DNA of 64,000 nucleotides from Streptomyces fuscichromogenes (GTDB lineage Bacteria; Actinomycetota; Actinomycetes; Streptomycetales; Streptomycetaceae): NCBI RefSeq assembly GCF_014645815.1, contig NZ_BMML01000023.1:124001-188000 (forward strand). Reading direction: 5' to 3'. The notes under the pieces were generated by a model. That model was not told the origin of the DNA. It saw only the letters and a program-made list of their open reading frames with translations, and searched no databases. The position numbers were made by a program, and so were the translations under genes. Numbering within the stretch: the first letter of the stretch is position 1; each line of letters starts with the position of its first letter. Below, piece after piece: positions 7,004 through 15,732 of this stretch.

Positions 7004-8128
7004 TCAGCGCCGACGCCACTCCTGCGCGAGGAGTTCGTACGACCGGACCCGGTCGGCCTGGTCGTGGGTGATCGTCGTGATGAGCAACTCGTCGGCGCCG
7101 GTGGCCTCCTGGAGCTGTTCCAGGCGGTCGGCGACATGCCGCGGGCTGCCCACGAACTGGGTGTCGAGGCGGTCCTGGACCAGTTCCCGGTCCTCGTCCG
7201 TCCAGACGTGCGCCCGGGCCTCCTCGGGGGTCGGGAAGGGGATGGCCCCCTCGGCGGTACGGATGCTGCGGACCCAGGCACCGTAGCCGGTGGCGAGTTC
7301 ACGGGCGGTGGCGTCGTCCTCGGCGACCACGACGTCGGCGGACACGCTGACGTACGGCTTGTCGAGGACGTCCGAGGGCTGGAAGCTCGCGCGGTAGCCG
7401 TCCACGGCCTCCAGCACGGTGGCCGGGCTGACGTGGTAGTTGGCGGCGAACCGCAGGCCTCGCTCACCCGCGACCCGAGCGCTCTCGCCGCCGCTGCTGC
7501 CGAGGATCCACACCTCGACCTCGGCGCCCTCGCCGGGAACGACATGGGCCTCGACGCCGTCCTCGGTGCGGTAGGTCCCGGCCAGCAACGCGAGGATGTC
7601 GTCGATCTGTTCGGCGTAGTCCTGGGACTCGGCGTTCGGCAGCAGGAGCAGCTTGCGATGGAGCGCGAGCCGCGGGGAGCCGAGCAGCCGGGCGAAGGAG
7701 AACCGGGGCGGGACGACCAGTCCGTTGGGTGCCCGGCCGTCGATCACCGGAGTCGCGGTCGGCGTGGCCGCCTTCTCCCCGGGCGGGCGGCCCCCGGAGC
7801 GGCCCAGGCCCAGGTCGAGGCGGCCCGGGTGGAGGGCGTCGAGGAGGCCGAACTCCTCGACCGTGGACAGCGCGGTGCGGTGTCCGAGCTGTACGGCACC
7901 GGAGCCGAGCCGGATCGTGGAGGTCGCGGCGGCGGTGGCCGCCAGGACCACCGCGGGGGAGGTGCCGGCCACCCCCGGGTTGAGGTGGTGCTCGGCGAAC
8001 CAGTACCGGGCGTAGCCGAACTCCTCGGTGCGCTGGGCGAGTTCGACGGAGTTGCGCAGGGCGTCGGCGGCGGTGGCACCGCTCGGCACCGGCACCAGGT
8101 CGAGGACACCGAGCGGGATGTCAGACAT
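7004..8128 (-). CDS. LLM-class flavin-dependent monooxygenase (MsnO8-like)
   Basis: The 374-residue bacterial-luciferase-like protein has an RYWFAEHHLNPGVAGTSP strand-loop, a region RIRLGSGAVQLGH-like at the flavin pocket and HPGRLDLGLGRSGG, all typical of the subgroup annotated MsnO8. It would use reduced FMN and O2 to oxidise a small organosulfur or related substrate. It is the last gene of a minus-strand set of four different LLM enzymes and overlaps the upstream one by 8 bases. No flavin reductase is visible in the cluster, so FMNH2 must come from elsewhere. Confidence 0.85.
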   Translation of the reverse strand: MSDIPLGVLDLVPVPSGATAADALRNSVELAQRTEEFGYARYWFAEHHLNPGVAGTSPAVVLAATAAATSTIRLGSGAVQLGHRTALSTVEEFGLLDALHPGRLDLGLGRSGGRPPGEKAATPTATPVIDGRAPNGLVVPPRFSFARLLGSPRLALHRKLLLLPNAESQDYAEQIDDILALLAGTYRTEDGVEAHVVPGEGAEVEVWILGSSGGESARVAGERGLRFAANYHVSPATVLEAVDGYRASFQPSDVLDKPYVSVSADVVVAEDDATARELATGYGAWVRSIRTAEGAIPFPTPEEARAHVWTDEDRELVQDRLDTQFVGSPRHVADRLEQLQEATGADELLITTITHDQADRVRSYELLAQEWRRR

Positions 8129-9203
8129 GTGGGGGCTCCTCGGCGGCCGGGTGTACGGGTGCCCACGGGAACGGCGGGTCGGGGATGTCCTTGCGCAGCA
8201 CCGGGGCCACCGCCGACTGGAAGAGCTCCAGCGAGTCGCGGTGCTGGGTGTCCGTCAGTCCGCCGGCGTCGGCGTGCAGGTGCAGGACCGTGTGCCCCAA
8301 CTGCTCGTGGTAGCGGTGCACTTTCTCGATGACCTGCTGCGGGCTGCCGATCAGCGCCGAGCTGCGCGCCACGAAGTCCTCCAGGGTCTCGAAGACGACC
8401 GGCAGTCCGGCCCGGCGGAAGAAGGCCAGGTTCGCCTCGAACACCGGGCGGTAGGCGGCCAGTGCCTGCTGGGTGGTGGGCGCCACCAGGAGGCCCGCGG
8501 TACCCGCGCCTATCGCGATGTCCGCCGGGTCGTGGCCGAAGTACTCCCAGCGTTCCCGGTAGTGGCGGATCAGCTCGGCGTACGGCTCGACGGGGTTGGT
8601 GACGTTCGCGGAGAACAGCGGGTCGCCGTAGCGGGCCGCGAGGTCGACGGACTCCTTGCTGGTGGCGCTGCCGTGCCAGACGCGGACCGGCCGCTGGTAG
8701 GGGCGTGGCCAGACCTCGGCGTCCGTCAGCTCCGGCCTGAACCGGGTCCTCGCCGTCACCCTGTCCTGCCGCCACAGCTGCCGGAACACCTGGTAGCTCT
8801 CGGCGTTGCGGTCCCACTGGTCCTCGGGCGTGACCTGGAACAGCTCCCGCTGGGCGGTGCCGTTGCCCTTGCCGATGATCAGGTCGAGGCGGCCCTCGGA
8901 GAGATGGTCGAGGGTCGCGTAGTCCTCGTACGCCCGGACGGGGTCCAGCAGGCTCAGCGTGGTCACCGCGGTGAACAGCCGGATCCGCCGGGTGAGCGCG
9001 GCGACATGGCTGAGCACCACGGTGGGCGCGGAGGAGATGAACGGGCGCTCGTGCCGCTCCCCCACCCCGAAGCCGTCGAAGCCCAGCTCCTCGGCGAGCA
9101 CGGCGTTGTCGAGGACCTCACGGAACCGGTCATGGGTGGACTTCTGTCTCCCCGTGACCGGATCCGGCCGGTGCACGATCAGGGTGATCGCCAGGAATCT
9201 CAC
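8121..9203 (-). CDS. LLM-class flavin-dependent monooxygenase
   Basis: The protein is 360 residues from GTG 9203, which overlaps the upstream stop (GTGA). It has the luciferase-like TIM-barrel pattern: VLAEELGFDGFGVGERHERP, then THLS..RLDLIIGKGNG-like flavin-binding strands (DHLSEGRLDLIIGKGNG), and a C-terminal SPQQVIEKVHRYHEQLG. It is probably an FMNH2-dependent C-S or C-N bond oxygenase. Its place between two more LLM genes with overlapping starts indicates one message. Confidence 0.85.
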   Translation of the reverse strand: MRFLAITLIVHRPDPVTGRQKSTHDRFREVLDNAVLAEELGFDGFGVGERHERPFISSAPTVVLSHVAALTRRIRLFTAVTTLSLLDPVRAYEDYATLDHLSEGRLDLIIGKGNGTAQRELFQVTPEDQWDRNAESYQVFRQLWRQDRVTARTRFRPELTDAEVWPRPYQRPVRVWHGSATSKESVDLAARYGDPLFSANVTNPVEPYAELIRHYRERWEYFGHDPADIAIGAGTAGLLVAPTTQQALAAYRPVFEANLAFFRRAGLPVVFETLEDFVARSSALIGSPQQVIEKVHRYHEQLGHTVLHLHADAGGLTDTQHRDSLELFQSAVAPVLRKDIPDPPFPWAPVHPAAEEPPHV

Positions 9204-10573
9204 GACGCCACCCGCTCGCTCCGCTTCTCGTCCGGGTGGGCCAGGCCCAGGTGGTCGCGCAGGGTGGTGCCCTCGTACTCGGTGCGGAAGACGCCCCGCT
9301 CCTGGAGGAGCGGGACGACCGTGTCGGCGAAGGTGTCGAGGCCGCCGGGGGTGATGTGCGGGACCAGGATGAACCCGTCGGAGACGTCGGCCTGCACGAA
9401 GTCGTCGATGGTGCGGGCGACGGTGGCCGGGGAGCCGACGAAGGTCTGCCGGTTGCCGGTGTTGATCACCAGGTCGCGGATGGACCACTTGTTGGCCTCG
9501 GCGAGCTCGCGCCACTCGCGGGCGATGGCGATCGGGTCGCGGTACATCCTGACCTGGGCACGCCCGCGGGAGATGTGCTCCTCGCTCACCAGCGGGTCGA
9601 CGTCGGGCAGCGGCCCCTCCGGGTCGTACGACGACAGGTCCCGGTTCCAGACGAACTCCAGGTGCTTGAGGGCCGTGGCGCCGCTGACCTGCTGACGGCG
9701 CACCTGGTGGGCGATCTCCTCGGCCTCCGCGTCGGTGTCGCCGAGGACGAAGCTGGCGGCGGGCAGGATCAGCAGTTCGCCGGGCGCGCGGCCGTACTTG
9801 GCGAGGCGGGACTTCACGTCGGTGTAGAAGGCCTGGCCGGCGTCGAGGGTGGCGTACCGGCTGAAGATCGCGTCGGCACTGGACGCGGCGAACTCACGGC
9901 CCTCGTCGGACTCGCCGGCCTGGAAGATGACCGGGCGGCCCTGCGGCGAGCGTGGCACGTTGAACTGGCCGTGGATGTCGAACTGGGGACCCTGGTGCAC
10001 GAAGGAGCCGGCTCCGGCGTCGCGCAGGAAGGCGCCGGTGGCCTGGTCGGCGAGGATCTCGTCGCCGTGCCAGGAGTCGAAGAGCTCGTTGGCGGTGGCG
10101 AGGAACTCCTTGGCCCGGGAGTAGCGCTCGTCCTGCGGCAGGAAGCCGCCGCGCCGGAAGTTCTCGCCGGTGAAGGCGTCCCAGGAGGTGACCACGTTCC
10201 AGGCGGCCCGGCCGCCGGAGAGGTGGTCGAGGCTGGCGAACTGGCGGGCCACCTCGTAGGGCTCGTTGAAGGTGGAGTTGATGGTGCCGGTCAGTCCGAG
10301 GTGTTCGGTGACGGCGGCGAGAGCGGCGAGGATCGTGAAGGTGTCGGGGCGGCCGACGACGTCCAGGTCGTATATTTTTCCGCCCTGTTCGCGCAGCCGG
10401 AGGCCCTCGGCGAGGAACAGGAAGTCGAACCTGGCGCGTTCGGCGGTCTTCGCGAAGTGGGCGAAGGAGCTGAACTCGATGTGGCTGCCGGCGGCCGGGT
10501 CGCTCCACACGGTGGTGTTGTTGACACCGGGGAAGTGCGCGGCCAGATGGATCTGCTTCAGCGGCTTGCTCAT
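9200..10573 (-). CDS. NtaA/SnaA/DszA-family FMN-dependent monooxygenase
   Basis: The 457-residue protein has motifs of the long NtaA/DszA subgroup: FDFLFLAEGLRL near residue 50, STFNEPYEVARQFASLDHLS, and GGRAAWNVVTSWD. Relatives oxidise nitrilotriacetate, dibenzothiophene sulfone or alkyl sulfones/sulfides with FMNH2 from a separate reductase. Together with the cystine-type importer to its right it resembles the B. subtilis ytm/ytn (Cmo) S-alkylcysteine salvage operon, in which two LLM monooxygenases act on imported S-substituted cysteines. That parallel is inference from gene content. Confidence 0.85.
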   Translation of the reverse strand: MSKPLKQIHLAAHFPGVNNTTVWSDPAAGSHIEFSSFAHFAKTAERARFDFLFLAEGLRLREQGGKIYDLDVVGRPDTFTILAALAAVTEHLGLTGTINSTFNEPYEVARQFASLDHLSGGRAAWNVVTSWDAFTGENFRRGGFLPQDERYSRAKEFLATANELFDSWHGDEILADQATGAFLRDAGAGSFVHQGPQFDIHGQFNVPRSPQGRPVIFQAGESDEGREFAASSADAIFSRYATLDAGQAFYTDVKSRLAKYGRAPGELLILPAASFVLGDTDAEAEEIAHQVRRQQVSGATALKHLEFVWNRDLSSYDPEGPLPDVDPLVSEEHISRGRAQVRMYRDPIAIAREWRELAEANKWSIRDLVINTGNRQTFVGSPATVARTIDDFVQADVSDGFILVPHITPGGLDTFADTVVPLLQERGVFRTEYEGTTLRDHLGLAHPDEKRSERVAS

Positions 10574-10593
10574 GGGAGTGCGGTCCTTCCGGC

Positions 10594-11811
10594 TCAGGCG
10601 GTGGCAGCGACGGCGTAGCGGTTGGCGGGGCGGGCGAGCCCGAGCAGGCCGCGCAGCGTGTCCGCCTCGTAGGCGGTGCGGAAGCGGCCGCGACGCTGGA
10701 GTTCGGGGACCAGGTCGGCGGTGATGCGGGGCAGGTCGTGGCCGAGCACGGCGGGCCGCAGCCGGAAGCCGGAAAGGCCCTCGGCGGCGAACTCCTCCAG
10801 GAGATCGGCGAGTTCGGCCGCCGTCCCGGTGAAGATCCGGGCATCGCCGGTGTACGCGCCGCCGTCGAGGGCGTCGAGGCGCTCCTTGCGGGCGGCGGCC
10901 GCGGCCGGGGTGTCGTCGAGGAAGACCACGAGGTCGCCGAAGACGTGCACGGTGTCGCCGGCCCGTCCGGCGGCCTGCTGCTCGGCACGGATCTCGGCGA
11001 CGATCGCGCGGGCGTCGGCGCTGTCCTGCGGGGTGACGTAGCCGACGTCGGTCTGGCGGGCGATCAGCCGGTAGGGGACGGTCTGGTGGCCGAGGGCGGT
11101 GACGAGCGGCTGGCCCTGCGGCGGGCGCGGGGTGATGGAGGGGCCCTTGACGCTGAACCGGCGGCCCTCGAAGCCGATGTAGTGGAGCTTGTCGCGGTCG
11201 ATGAAGCGGCCGGTGGCGGCGTCCCGGATCTCGGCGTCGTCCTCCCAGCTGTCCCAGAGCCTGCGCACCACCTCGACGTGGTCGGCGGCCTCGTCGAAGT
11301 GTTCGGCGAGCCGCTCCTGGCCGGCCGGGGAGCGCAGTTCCGCCAGGTCGATCGGCGGGAAGGCGCGCCGGCCGAAGTGGTCCGCCTCGTGCGGGCGGGC
11401 GGAGATCTGCACCCGCAGCCCGGCGCGGCCGGTGCTGACGTAGTCCAGGGTGGCGATCGCCTTGGATATGTGGAACGGCTCGGTGTGAGTGGCGATCACC
11501 GTCGGCACCAGGCCGATGTGGCTGGACAGGGGTGCGATCCGGGAGGCGATCAGGACGGCGTCCAGGCGGCCGCGGACCTGGTCGGTGCGGCCGTCCGGCT
11601 CGCCGTGGTGCGAGGACTGGAGGCCGAGGCCGTCCTCGATGGTGACGAAGTCGACGAGACCGCGCTCGGCCTCGGCGACCAGGCCGGCCCAGTAGCCGGC
11701 GGTGAACAGCTCACGCGGCCGGGCGACCGGCTCGCGCCAGGAGGCGGGGTGCCAGCCGGTGCCGTCCAGGGCGACGGCGAGATGAAGGTGGGAAGCGGGA
11801 GACGAGGACAC
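10594..11811 (-). CDS. LLM-class flavin-dependent monooxygenase, first of the operon
   Basis: The 405-residue luciferase-like enzyme shows GTGWHPASWREP at the N-terminus, LVDFVTIEDGLGLQ and YVSTGRAGLRVQISARP at flavin-contact positions, and a C-terminal half resembling NtaA-type proteins. It is the first of four LLM genes; the next starts 20 bases after its stop. A cysteine-type leader ORF ends 66 bases upstream of its start, so its expression is probably tied to cysteine supply. The substrate is unknown; an S-substituted amino acid or sulfonate is most likely. Confidence 0.85.
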   Translation of the reverse strand: MSSSPASHLHLAVALDGTGWHPASWREPVARPRELFTAGYWAGLVAEAERGLVDFVTIEDGLGLQSSHHGEPDGRTDQVRGRLDAVLIASRIAPLSSHIGLVPTVIATHTEPFHISKAIATLDYVSTGRAGLRVQISARPHEADHFGRRAFPPIDLAELRSPAGQERLAEHFDEAADHVEVVRRLWDSWEDDAEIRDAATGRFIDRDKLHYIGFEGRRFSVKGPSITPRPPQGQPLVTALGHQTVPYRLIARQTDVGYVTPQDSADARAIVAEIRAEQQAAGRAGDTVHVFGDLVVFLDDTPAAAAARKERLDALDGGAYTGDARIFTGTAAELADLLEEFAAEGLSGFRLRPAVLGHDLPRITADLVPELQRRGRFRTAYEADTLRGLLGLARPANRYAVAATA

Positions 11812-11877
11812 AGTGGTGCCTTCCTGAGGGTCCGTACGAGGGCGCGCCGGAGACGGGGGCGCTGCGGGGACGACTGG

Positions 11878-11973
11878 TCAGGAGCAACAGAGCGCGCCAG
11901 CCACGCGCTGGAGGTCGATGTGCGGCCGGGAGTGCAGGACGGTACGGCGGCTGGGGCTGAGGACAGACGGCAT
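11878..11973 (-). CDS. Cysteine-type leader peptide (31 residues) before the monooxygenase operon
   Basis: ATG at 11973 follows GGGAGG with a 9-base gap. The peptide ends HSRPHIDLQRVAGALCCS, matching the R..VDL.RV.SALC pattern, with a Cys-Cys pair two residues before the stop. It lies 66 bases upstream of the first LLM monooxygenase. Ribosome stalling at the Cys codons when cysteine is low would be expected to favour downstream expression; this mechanism is known for Cys-rich leaders in actinobacteria, while its use here is inference. Confidence 0.75.
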   Translation of the reverse strand: MPSVLSPSRRTVLHSRPHIDLQRVAGALCCS

Positions 11974-12016
11974 GTCCCATACCTCCCGGCCGGCTCCGCG
12001 TACGTCTCGTCGTGAG

Positions 12017-12170
12017 TCACAACAGACCGGTTTCCGTGGTTGTTCCCGGGCTGCGCACCAGCAGGGTGCGGCCGCGCAGCCGCTCGGGGAAGCCGGTCGA
12101 CTCGTACAGCCGGATCGCCTCGGGGGCGGGTTGACGGTCGTTCCCGGGCCGGCGAGGGCCGGCCAGACGG
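12017..12170 (-). pseudogene. Possible remnant of a GNAT acetyltransferase C-terminus
   Basis: In the 314-base gap between the importer and the leader, one minus-strand frame ending at the TGA at 12017 reads PAPEAIRLYESTGFPERLRG followed by a short tail. PEAIRLYESTGF is the usual last strand-helix of GNAT N-acetyltransferases (acetyl-CoA-binding end). No N-terminal half or start codon is present, so this looks like a decayed fragment. Evidence is limited to about 40 residues. Confidence 0.35.
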
Positions 12171-12287
12171 CGTTGTCGAGCGGGGACGGATCGGGTGCGA
12201 GCGGGGCCCGGCCTCCGTGGAGGTGGGTCTGCAGCGTCACGGAGGCGCGGTCCTTTCTCGCCTTGCAGGTTGCTTCTTGACAGGTGG

Positions 12288-13313
12288 TCAGGAGTTGTCG
12301 AGCGGCAGTCCGGGCGGGTTGACCTCGGACTTGGCGACGGCCTCGTTGGAGAGGTTGTAGGCCTTGAGCCACTCGGCGTACTGACCGTTCTTGATCAGGT
12401 AGTTGATGGCGTCCGCAAGGGGCTTGGCGAGGCCGCTGTCCTTCTTCGCGGTGGCCGCGATCAGGCCCTGGAGGCTGGCGCCCGCGCCGGAGTAGGTGCC
12501 CGCGGTGCGGGTGGCGTTGGGCGTGTTGGCCACCTGGCGGTTGTGGTACGCGAAGCCGGGGTTGGGGCCGAAGGAGGCGTCGATCTTTCCGCTGTTCAGG
12601 GCCAGGAAGGTGCTGGTGCTGTCCTGGAAGTACTTGACGGTGAGCTTCTTGCCCTCCTTGGCCAGCTTGTCCTTCCACTCCAGGAGGATCTTCTCCTGGT
12701 TGGTGCCGGAGCCGACCGCGATCGTCTTGCCGGCGAGGTTCTCGTAGTCGCCGTCGAAGTTCCAGGTGCTCTTCTTCGGCACGATGAAGGCGAGGTTGTC
12801 CTGCCGGTAGGAGGCGAACTCGTACTTCTTCTTGCGCTCCTCGGTGTCGGTGATGTTGGAGAGGGCCACATCGACCTTGCCGCTGTCGATGCCGACGAAC
12901 ATGTTCTCCCAGGTGAAGTTCTTTATCTCCGGCTGGAGTCCGAAGACCGCGGCGATCAGGCGGCCGAGATCGGGCTCGGAACCGGTGAGGGTCTTCTGGT
13001 CGTCGCCGACGTACGCCAGCGGCGGGAACCCGGCGGGCAGGGCGCCCTCGCCGATGACGAGCCTGCCGCTCCTGCGCAGGGCCGCCGGCAGTTCGGCGCT
13101 GATGGACTTGACCTCGGAGACCTTGATGGTGGTCTGGGTGCCGGCGCCGTTGGAGACCCGTGCGACGACGACCTCGCCGGACTTGGCGGCGCCGGTGGTG
13201 GTGGCCGCGTCACTGTTGCCCCCGCAGGCGGCGAGCCCGGTGGCGAGGGAGGCGACGGCGGTGGCCGCGGTGATGCCTCTGATCAGGCTGCGTCGGGTGA
13301 TGTGGGTAGACAT
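12288..13313 (-). CDS. Polar amino-acid type ABC transporter substrate-binding lipoprotein
   Basis: The 341-residue protein of the SBP_bac_3 family has a Tat-like twin Arg (TRRSLIRG) followed by a lipobox LATGLAAC. Family features include SGRLVIGEGALPAGFPPLAYV-type strands, a pocket loop GKVDVALSNITDTEERKKKY (the classic DV..N.T.T.ERK motif) and GKIDASFGPNP. It should bind an amino-acid-like ligand; cystine or S-substituted cysteine is suggested by the leader peptides and monooxygenases. It lies 66 bases after the ATPase gene in the same direction. Confidence 0.85.
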   Translation of the reverse strand: MSTHITRRSLIRGITAATAVASLATGLAACGGNSDAATTTGAAKSGEVVVARVSNGAGTQTTIKVSEVKSISAELPAALRRSGRLVIGEGALPAGFPPLAYVGDDQKTLTGSEPDLGRLIAAVFGLQPEIKNFTWENMFVGIDSGKVDVALSNITDTEERKKKYEFASYRQDNLAFIVPKKSTWNFDGDYENLAGKTIAVGSGTNQEKILLEWKDKLAKEGKKLTVKYFQDSTSTFLALNSGKIDASFGPNPGFAYHNRQVANTPNATRTAGTYSGAGASLQGLIAATAKKDSGLAKPLADAINYLIKNGQYAEWLKAYNLSNEAVAKSEVNPPGLPLDNS

Positions 13314-13379
13314 GGCCGTTCCTTGTCGCTGCGAGTGATGAGGGTGGCGTGGGGGGAAGTCGAGGGGTGCGGCGGGAGG

Positions 13380-14168
13380 TCAGAGGACCTTGCTCAGAAA
13401 GTCCCTGGTCCGTTCGTGCTGTGGTCTGTCGAGCACCTCGGAGGGCGGACCCTGTTCGACGATCCTGCCGTGGTCGATGAAGACGACCCGGTCGGCGATC
13501 TCGCGGGCGAAGCCGATCTCGTGGGTGACGATGACGAGCGTGGTGCCGCTGGTGGCCAGGTCCCTGATGACGGAGAGGACTTCGCCGACGAGCTCGGGGT
13601 CCAGGGCGGAGGTGGGCTCGTCGAAGAGGATGACTCCGGGACGCAGCGCGAGGGCGCGGGCGATGGCGACACGCTGCTGCTGACCGCCGGACAGCTGCCG
13701 GGGGTAGGCGCCGACGCGCTCGCCGAGACCGACGCGTTCGAGGAGTTCCTTGGCCAGTGCCCGGGCTTCGGGCTTGGTCAGCTTTCCGGTGGCGACCGGG
13801 GCCGCGGCCACGTTGTCCAGCACGGTCAGGTGCGGGAAGAGGTTGAAGTTCTGGAAGACGAAGCCGATCCGGCCGCGCTGGGCCAGGATGGCGCGCTCGC
13901 TCAGCTCCTTGAGCCGGTCGCCCTGCCGTTTCACGCCGACCAGCTCGTCGTTGATGCTGACGTAGCCGATCTCGGGCTTCTCCAGGTGGTTGATGACCCT
14001 GAGGAGAGTGGACTTGCCGGAGCCGGACGGGCCGAGGACGACGGTGACCTCGCCGGGACGGATGGTCAGGTCGACGCCGTCGAGGACCCGGTGGGTGCCG
14101 TACCACTTGTGGACGTCGTGGATCTCCAGGGCGGCGGGGGCCGTCTCCAGGGTGTCGGTGGTGCTCAT
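13380..14168 (-). CDS. Polar amino-acid type ABC transporter ATP-binding protein
   Basis: The 262-residue ATPase of the GlnQ/TcyN group has Walker A GPSGSGKST, Q-loop FVFQNFNLFPHLTVLDN, signature LSGGQQQRVAIARAL, Walker B VILFDEPTSALDPE and H-loop VTHEIGFAREI. The start at 14168 overlaps the permease stop (ATGA). It powers uptake together with the permease at 14165-15145 and the binding protein at 12288-13313. Confidence 0.9.
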   Translation of the reverse strand: MSTTDTLETAPAALEIHDVHKWYGTHRVLDGVDLTIRPGEVTVVLGPSGSGKSTLLRVINHLEKPEIGYVSINDELVGVKRQGDRLKELSERAILAQRGRIGFVFQNFNLFPHLTVLDNVAAAPVATGKLTKPEARALAKELLERVGLGERVGAYPRQLSGGQQQRVAIARALALRPGVILFDEPTSALDPELVGEVLSVIRDLATSGTTLVIVTHEIGFAREIADRVVFIDHGRIVEQGPPSEVLDRPQHERTRDFLSKVL

Positions 14169-15145
14169 ACGGCGGCCTCCCGGCGGATGCGGGCACGCAG
14201 GTCGGTGAGGCCGGCCCGCAGTTTCTGCAGGGGGGTCGGCGGCAGGCTGCGGGTGGCGCCCCGGCCGTAGTACCGCTCGACGTAGAACTGGATCACGGAG
14301 ACGACGCTGGTGAGGATCAGGTACCAGACGGTGACCACGAGCAGCAGGGGCACGATGTCGCCGGGGTAGGTGGAGCCCATGCTCTGCGCGGTGCCGAAGA
14401 GGTCGAGCAGCGAGACGTAGAAGACCAGCGAGGTGCTCTTGATCAGGCCGATGAGCTGGTTGACGTAGTTCGGGATGATCGACCTGAGCGCCTGCGGGAA
14501 GACGATCCTCCGGAACTGGTAGCCCTTGGGCAGGCCGAGCGCGGCGGCCGCCTCGTGCTGGCCCTGGTCCACGGAGAGGATGCCGCCGCGGACCACCTCG
14601 GCCGCGTAGGCCGCCTCGTTGAGGCTGAGGCCGATGACGGCGATGGCCATGTCGGTGGCGAGCTTCGACTCGTCGAAGGAGAAGAAGGCCGGACCGAACG
14701 GGACGCCGACGCTCAACGTCTTGTAGAGGGCGCTGAAGTTGTAGAGGAAGAGCAGCACCACGATGAGCGGTATGGAGCGCAGCGCCCAGACGTAGGTCCA
14801 GCTGACCGCGCGCAGCACCGGGCTCTTCGAGAGCCGGGCCAGGGCGAGCAGGATGCCGCCGAGCAGGCCCAACACGGCGCTGTAGGCGGTGACTTCGAGG
14901 GTGATGACCAGCCCGTCGAGGATGGTCGGCCGCAGGAACCAGTAGCCCCAGCGGTCCCACTGGTAGAAGGGATTGGTCACCAGTCCGTGCACGAACTGGG
15001 CGACCAGGACCAGGACGACGGCGGTGGCGATCCACCGTCCCGGCCTGCGCAGCGGCAGAACTCGCTGGGCGGCGAGAGGTTTTGACGGTTCGTCGGCGAC
15101 GGGAGGCGCCTCGGGGGCGATCGTGGCGCCTGGGGGTTCACTCAT
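14165..15145 (-). CDS. Polar amino-acid type ABC transporter permease
   Basis: The 326-residue HisM/GlnP-type membrane protein has five or six hydrophobic segments. The EAA loop is recognisable as GQHEAAAALGLPKGYQFRRIVFPQALR when read in two halves: HEAAAALGLPKGY and FPQALRSIIPNY. A ~50-residue Pro-rich cytosolic N-terminus precedes the first segment. ATG 15145 is chosen over the upstream in-frame starts because these lack coding character. A single permease suggests a homodimer. Its mRNA carries the Cys-rich leader at 15338-15496. Confidence 0.87.
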   Translation of the reverse strand: MSEPPGATIAPEAPPVADEPSKPLAAQRVLPLRRPGRWIATAVVLVLVAQFVHGLVTNPFYQWDRWGYWFLRPTILDGLVITLEVTAYSAVLGLLGGILLALARLSKSPVLRAVSWTYVWALRSIPLIVVLLFLYNFSALYKTLSVGVPFGPAFFSFDESKLATDMAIAVIGLSLNEAAYAAEVVRGGILSVDQGQHEAAAALGLPKGYQFRRIVFPQALRSIIPNYVNQLIGLIKSTSLVFYVSLLDLFGTAQSMGSTYPGDIVPLLLVVTVWYLILTSVVSVIQFYVERYYGRGATRSLPPTPLQKLRAGLTDLRARIRREAAV

Positions 15146-15337
15146 GGCGGGCTCCGGCGGAGTCGGACACCCACGTGTCCCACGGCGGAGGCCGCGCACC
15201 GCGCCGTGTTCGGGCACGGCACGGTGCGCGGGGGCGCGCGGGGCACGGGGCTGGGCGGACGGCGGCACACCGGGCGGCCGGTGCTTCGACGGGGACGCTG
15301 GGGTGCGGAGCTGCGGGAAACCGGCGGAAAGGCCTGG

Positions 15338-15496
15338 TCAGACCCGACAGCGGGCACAGCCCGGTGCGGTACACGCGCTACACAGGGCGCTGTTGACACG
15401 GAGCAGGTCGACGGCGCGGTCGGCGACGAGCGGGCTCGGGTACGGGCGTACGCAGTCCTCGGCGCGGCGCTGGGCCGTCCTGGATGCTGCGTACAT
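15338..15496 (-). CDS. Cysteine-rich leader peptide (52 residues) before the ABC importer
   Basis: ATG at 15496 has AGGTGA 6 bases upstream. The C-terminal part RAVDLLRVNSALCSACTAPG and the last residues CARCRV carry the R..VDL.RV.SALC pattern plus three further Cys; four Cys lie in the last 14 residues. This is the longest and most Cys-loaded leader in the window. It lies 192 bases upstream of the permease start; that gap includes a hairpin CACCGG-N4-CCGGTG at 15268-15283, a candidate attenuator arm. Cys-dependent attenuation is inferred. Confidence 0.72.
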   Translation of the reverse strand: MYAASRTAQRRAEDCVRPYPSPLVADRAVDLLRVNSALCSACTAPGCARCRV

Positions 15497-15732
15497 GTCC
15501 GTCACCTGTCACTGTCGAGCCGGCCCCGGGGGCCTCGCGCTTACCGAATCGTCGCTTGCCGAAACGTCATCGGTCCGGTCGTCACCTGGGGCACCCCACC
15601 GCGAAGCGAGGGTTGCCGGTCAGCAAGCCAGGGCTTGACGCTGACGCTCTTGACCGTTCTGGTCCGCAAGTAACGCAGTTGCCCGAACGAATGTCAACGC
15701 CTGTCCGACTGGCGAAACGGTTCGGACCGCTC

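Noticed and set aside
12195..14270. 691-codon plus-strand open frame over the amino-acid ABC genes
   Set aside because: Antisense shadow: the minus strand has Walker motifs and a lipobox, while this frame is Gly/Val/Asp repeats without a start signal.
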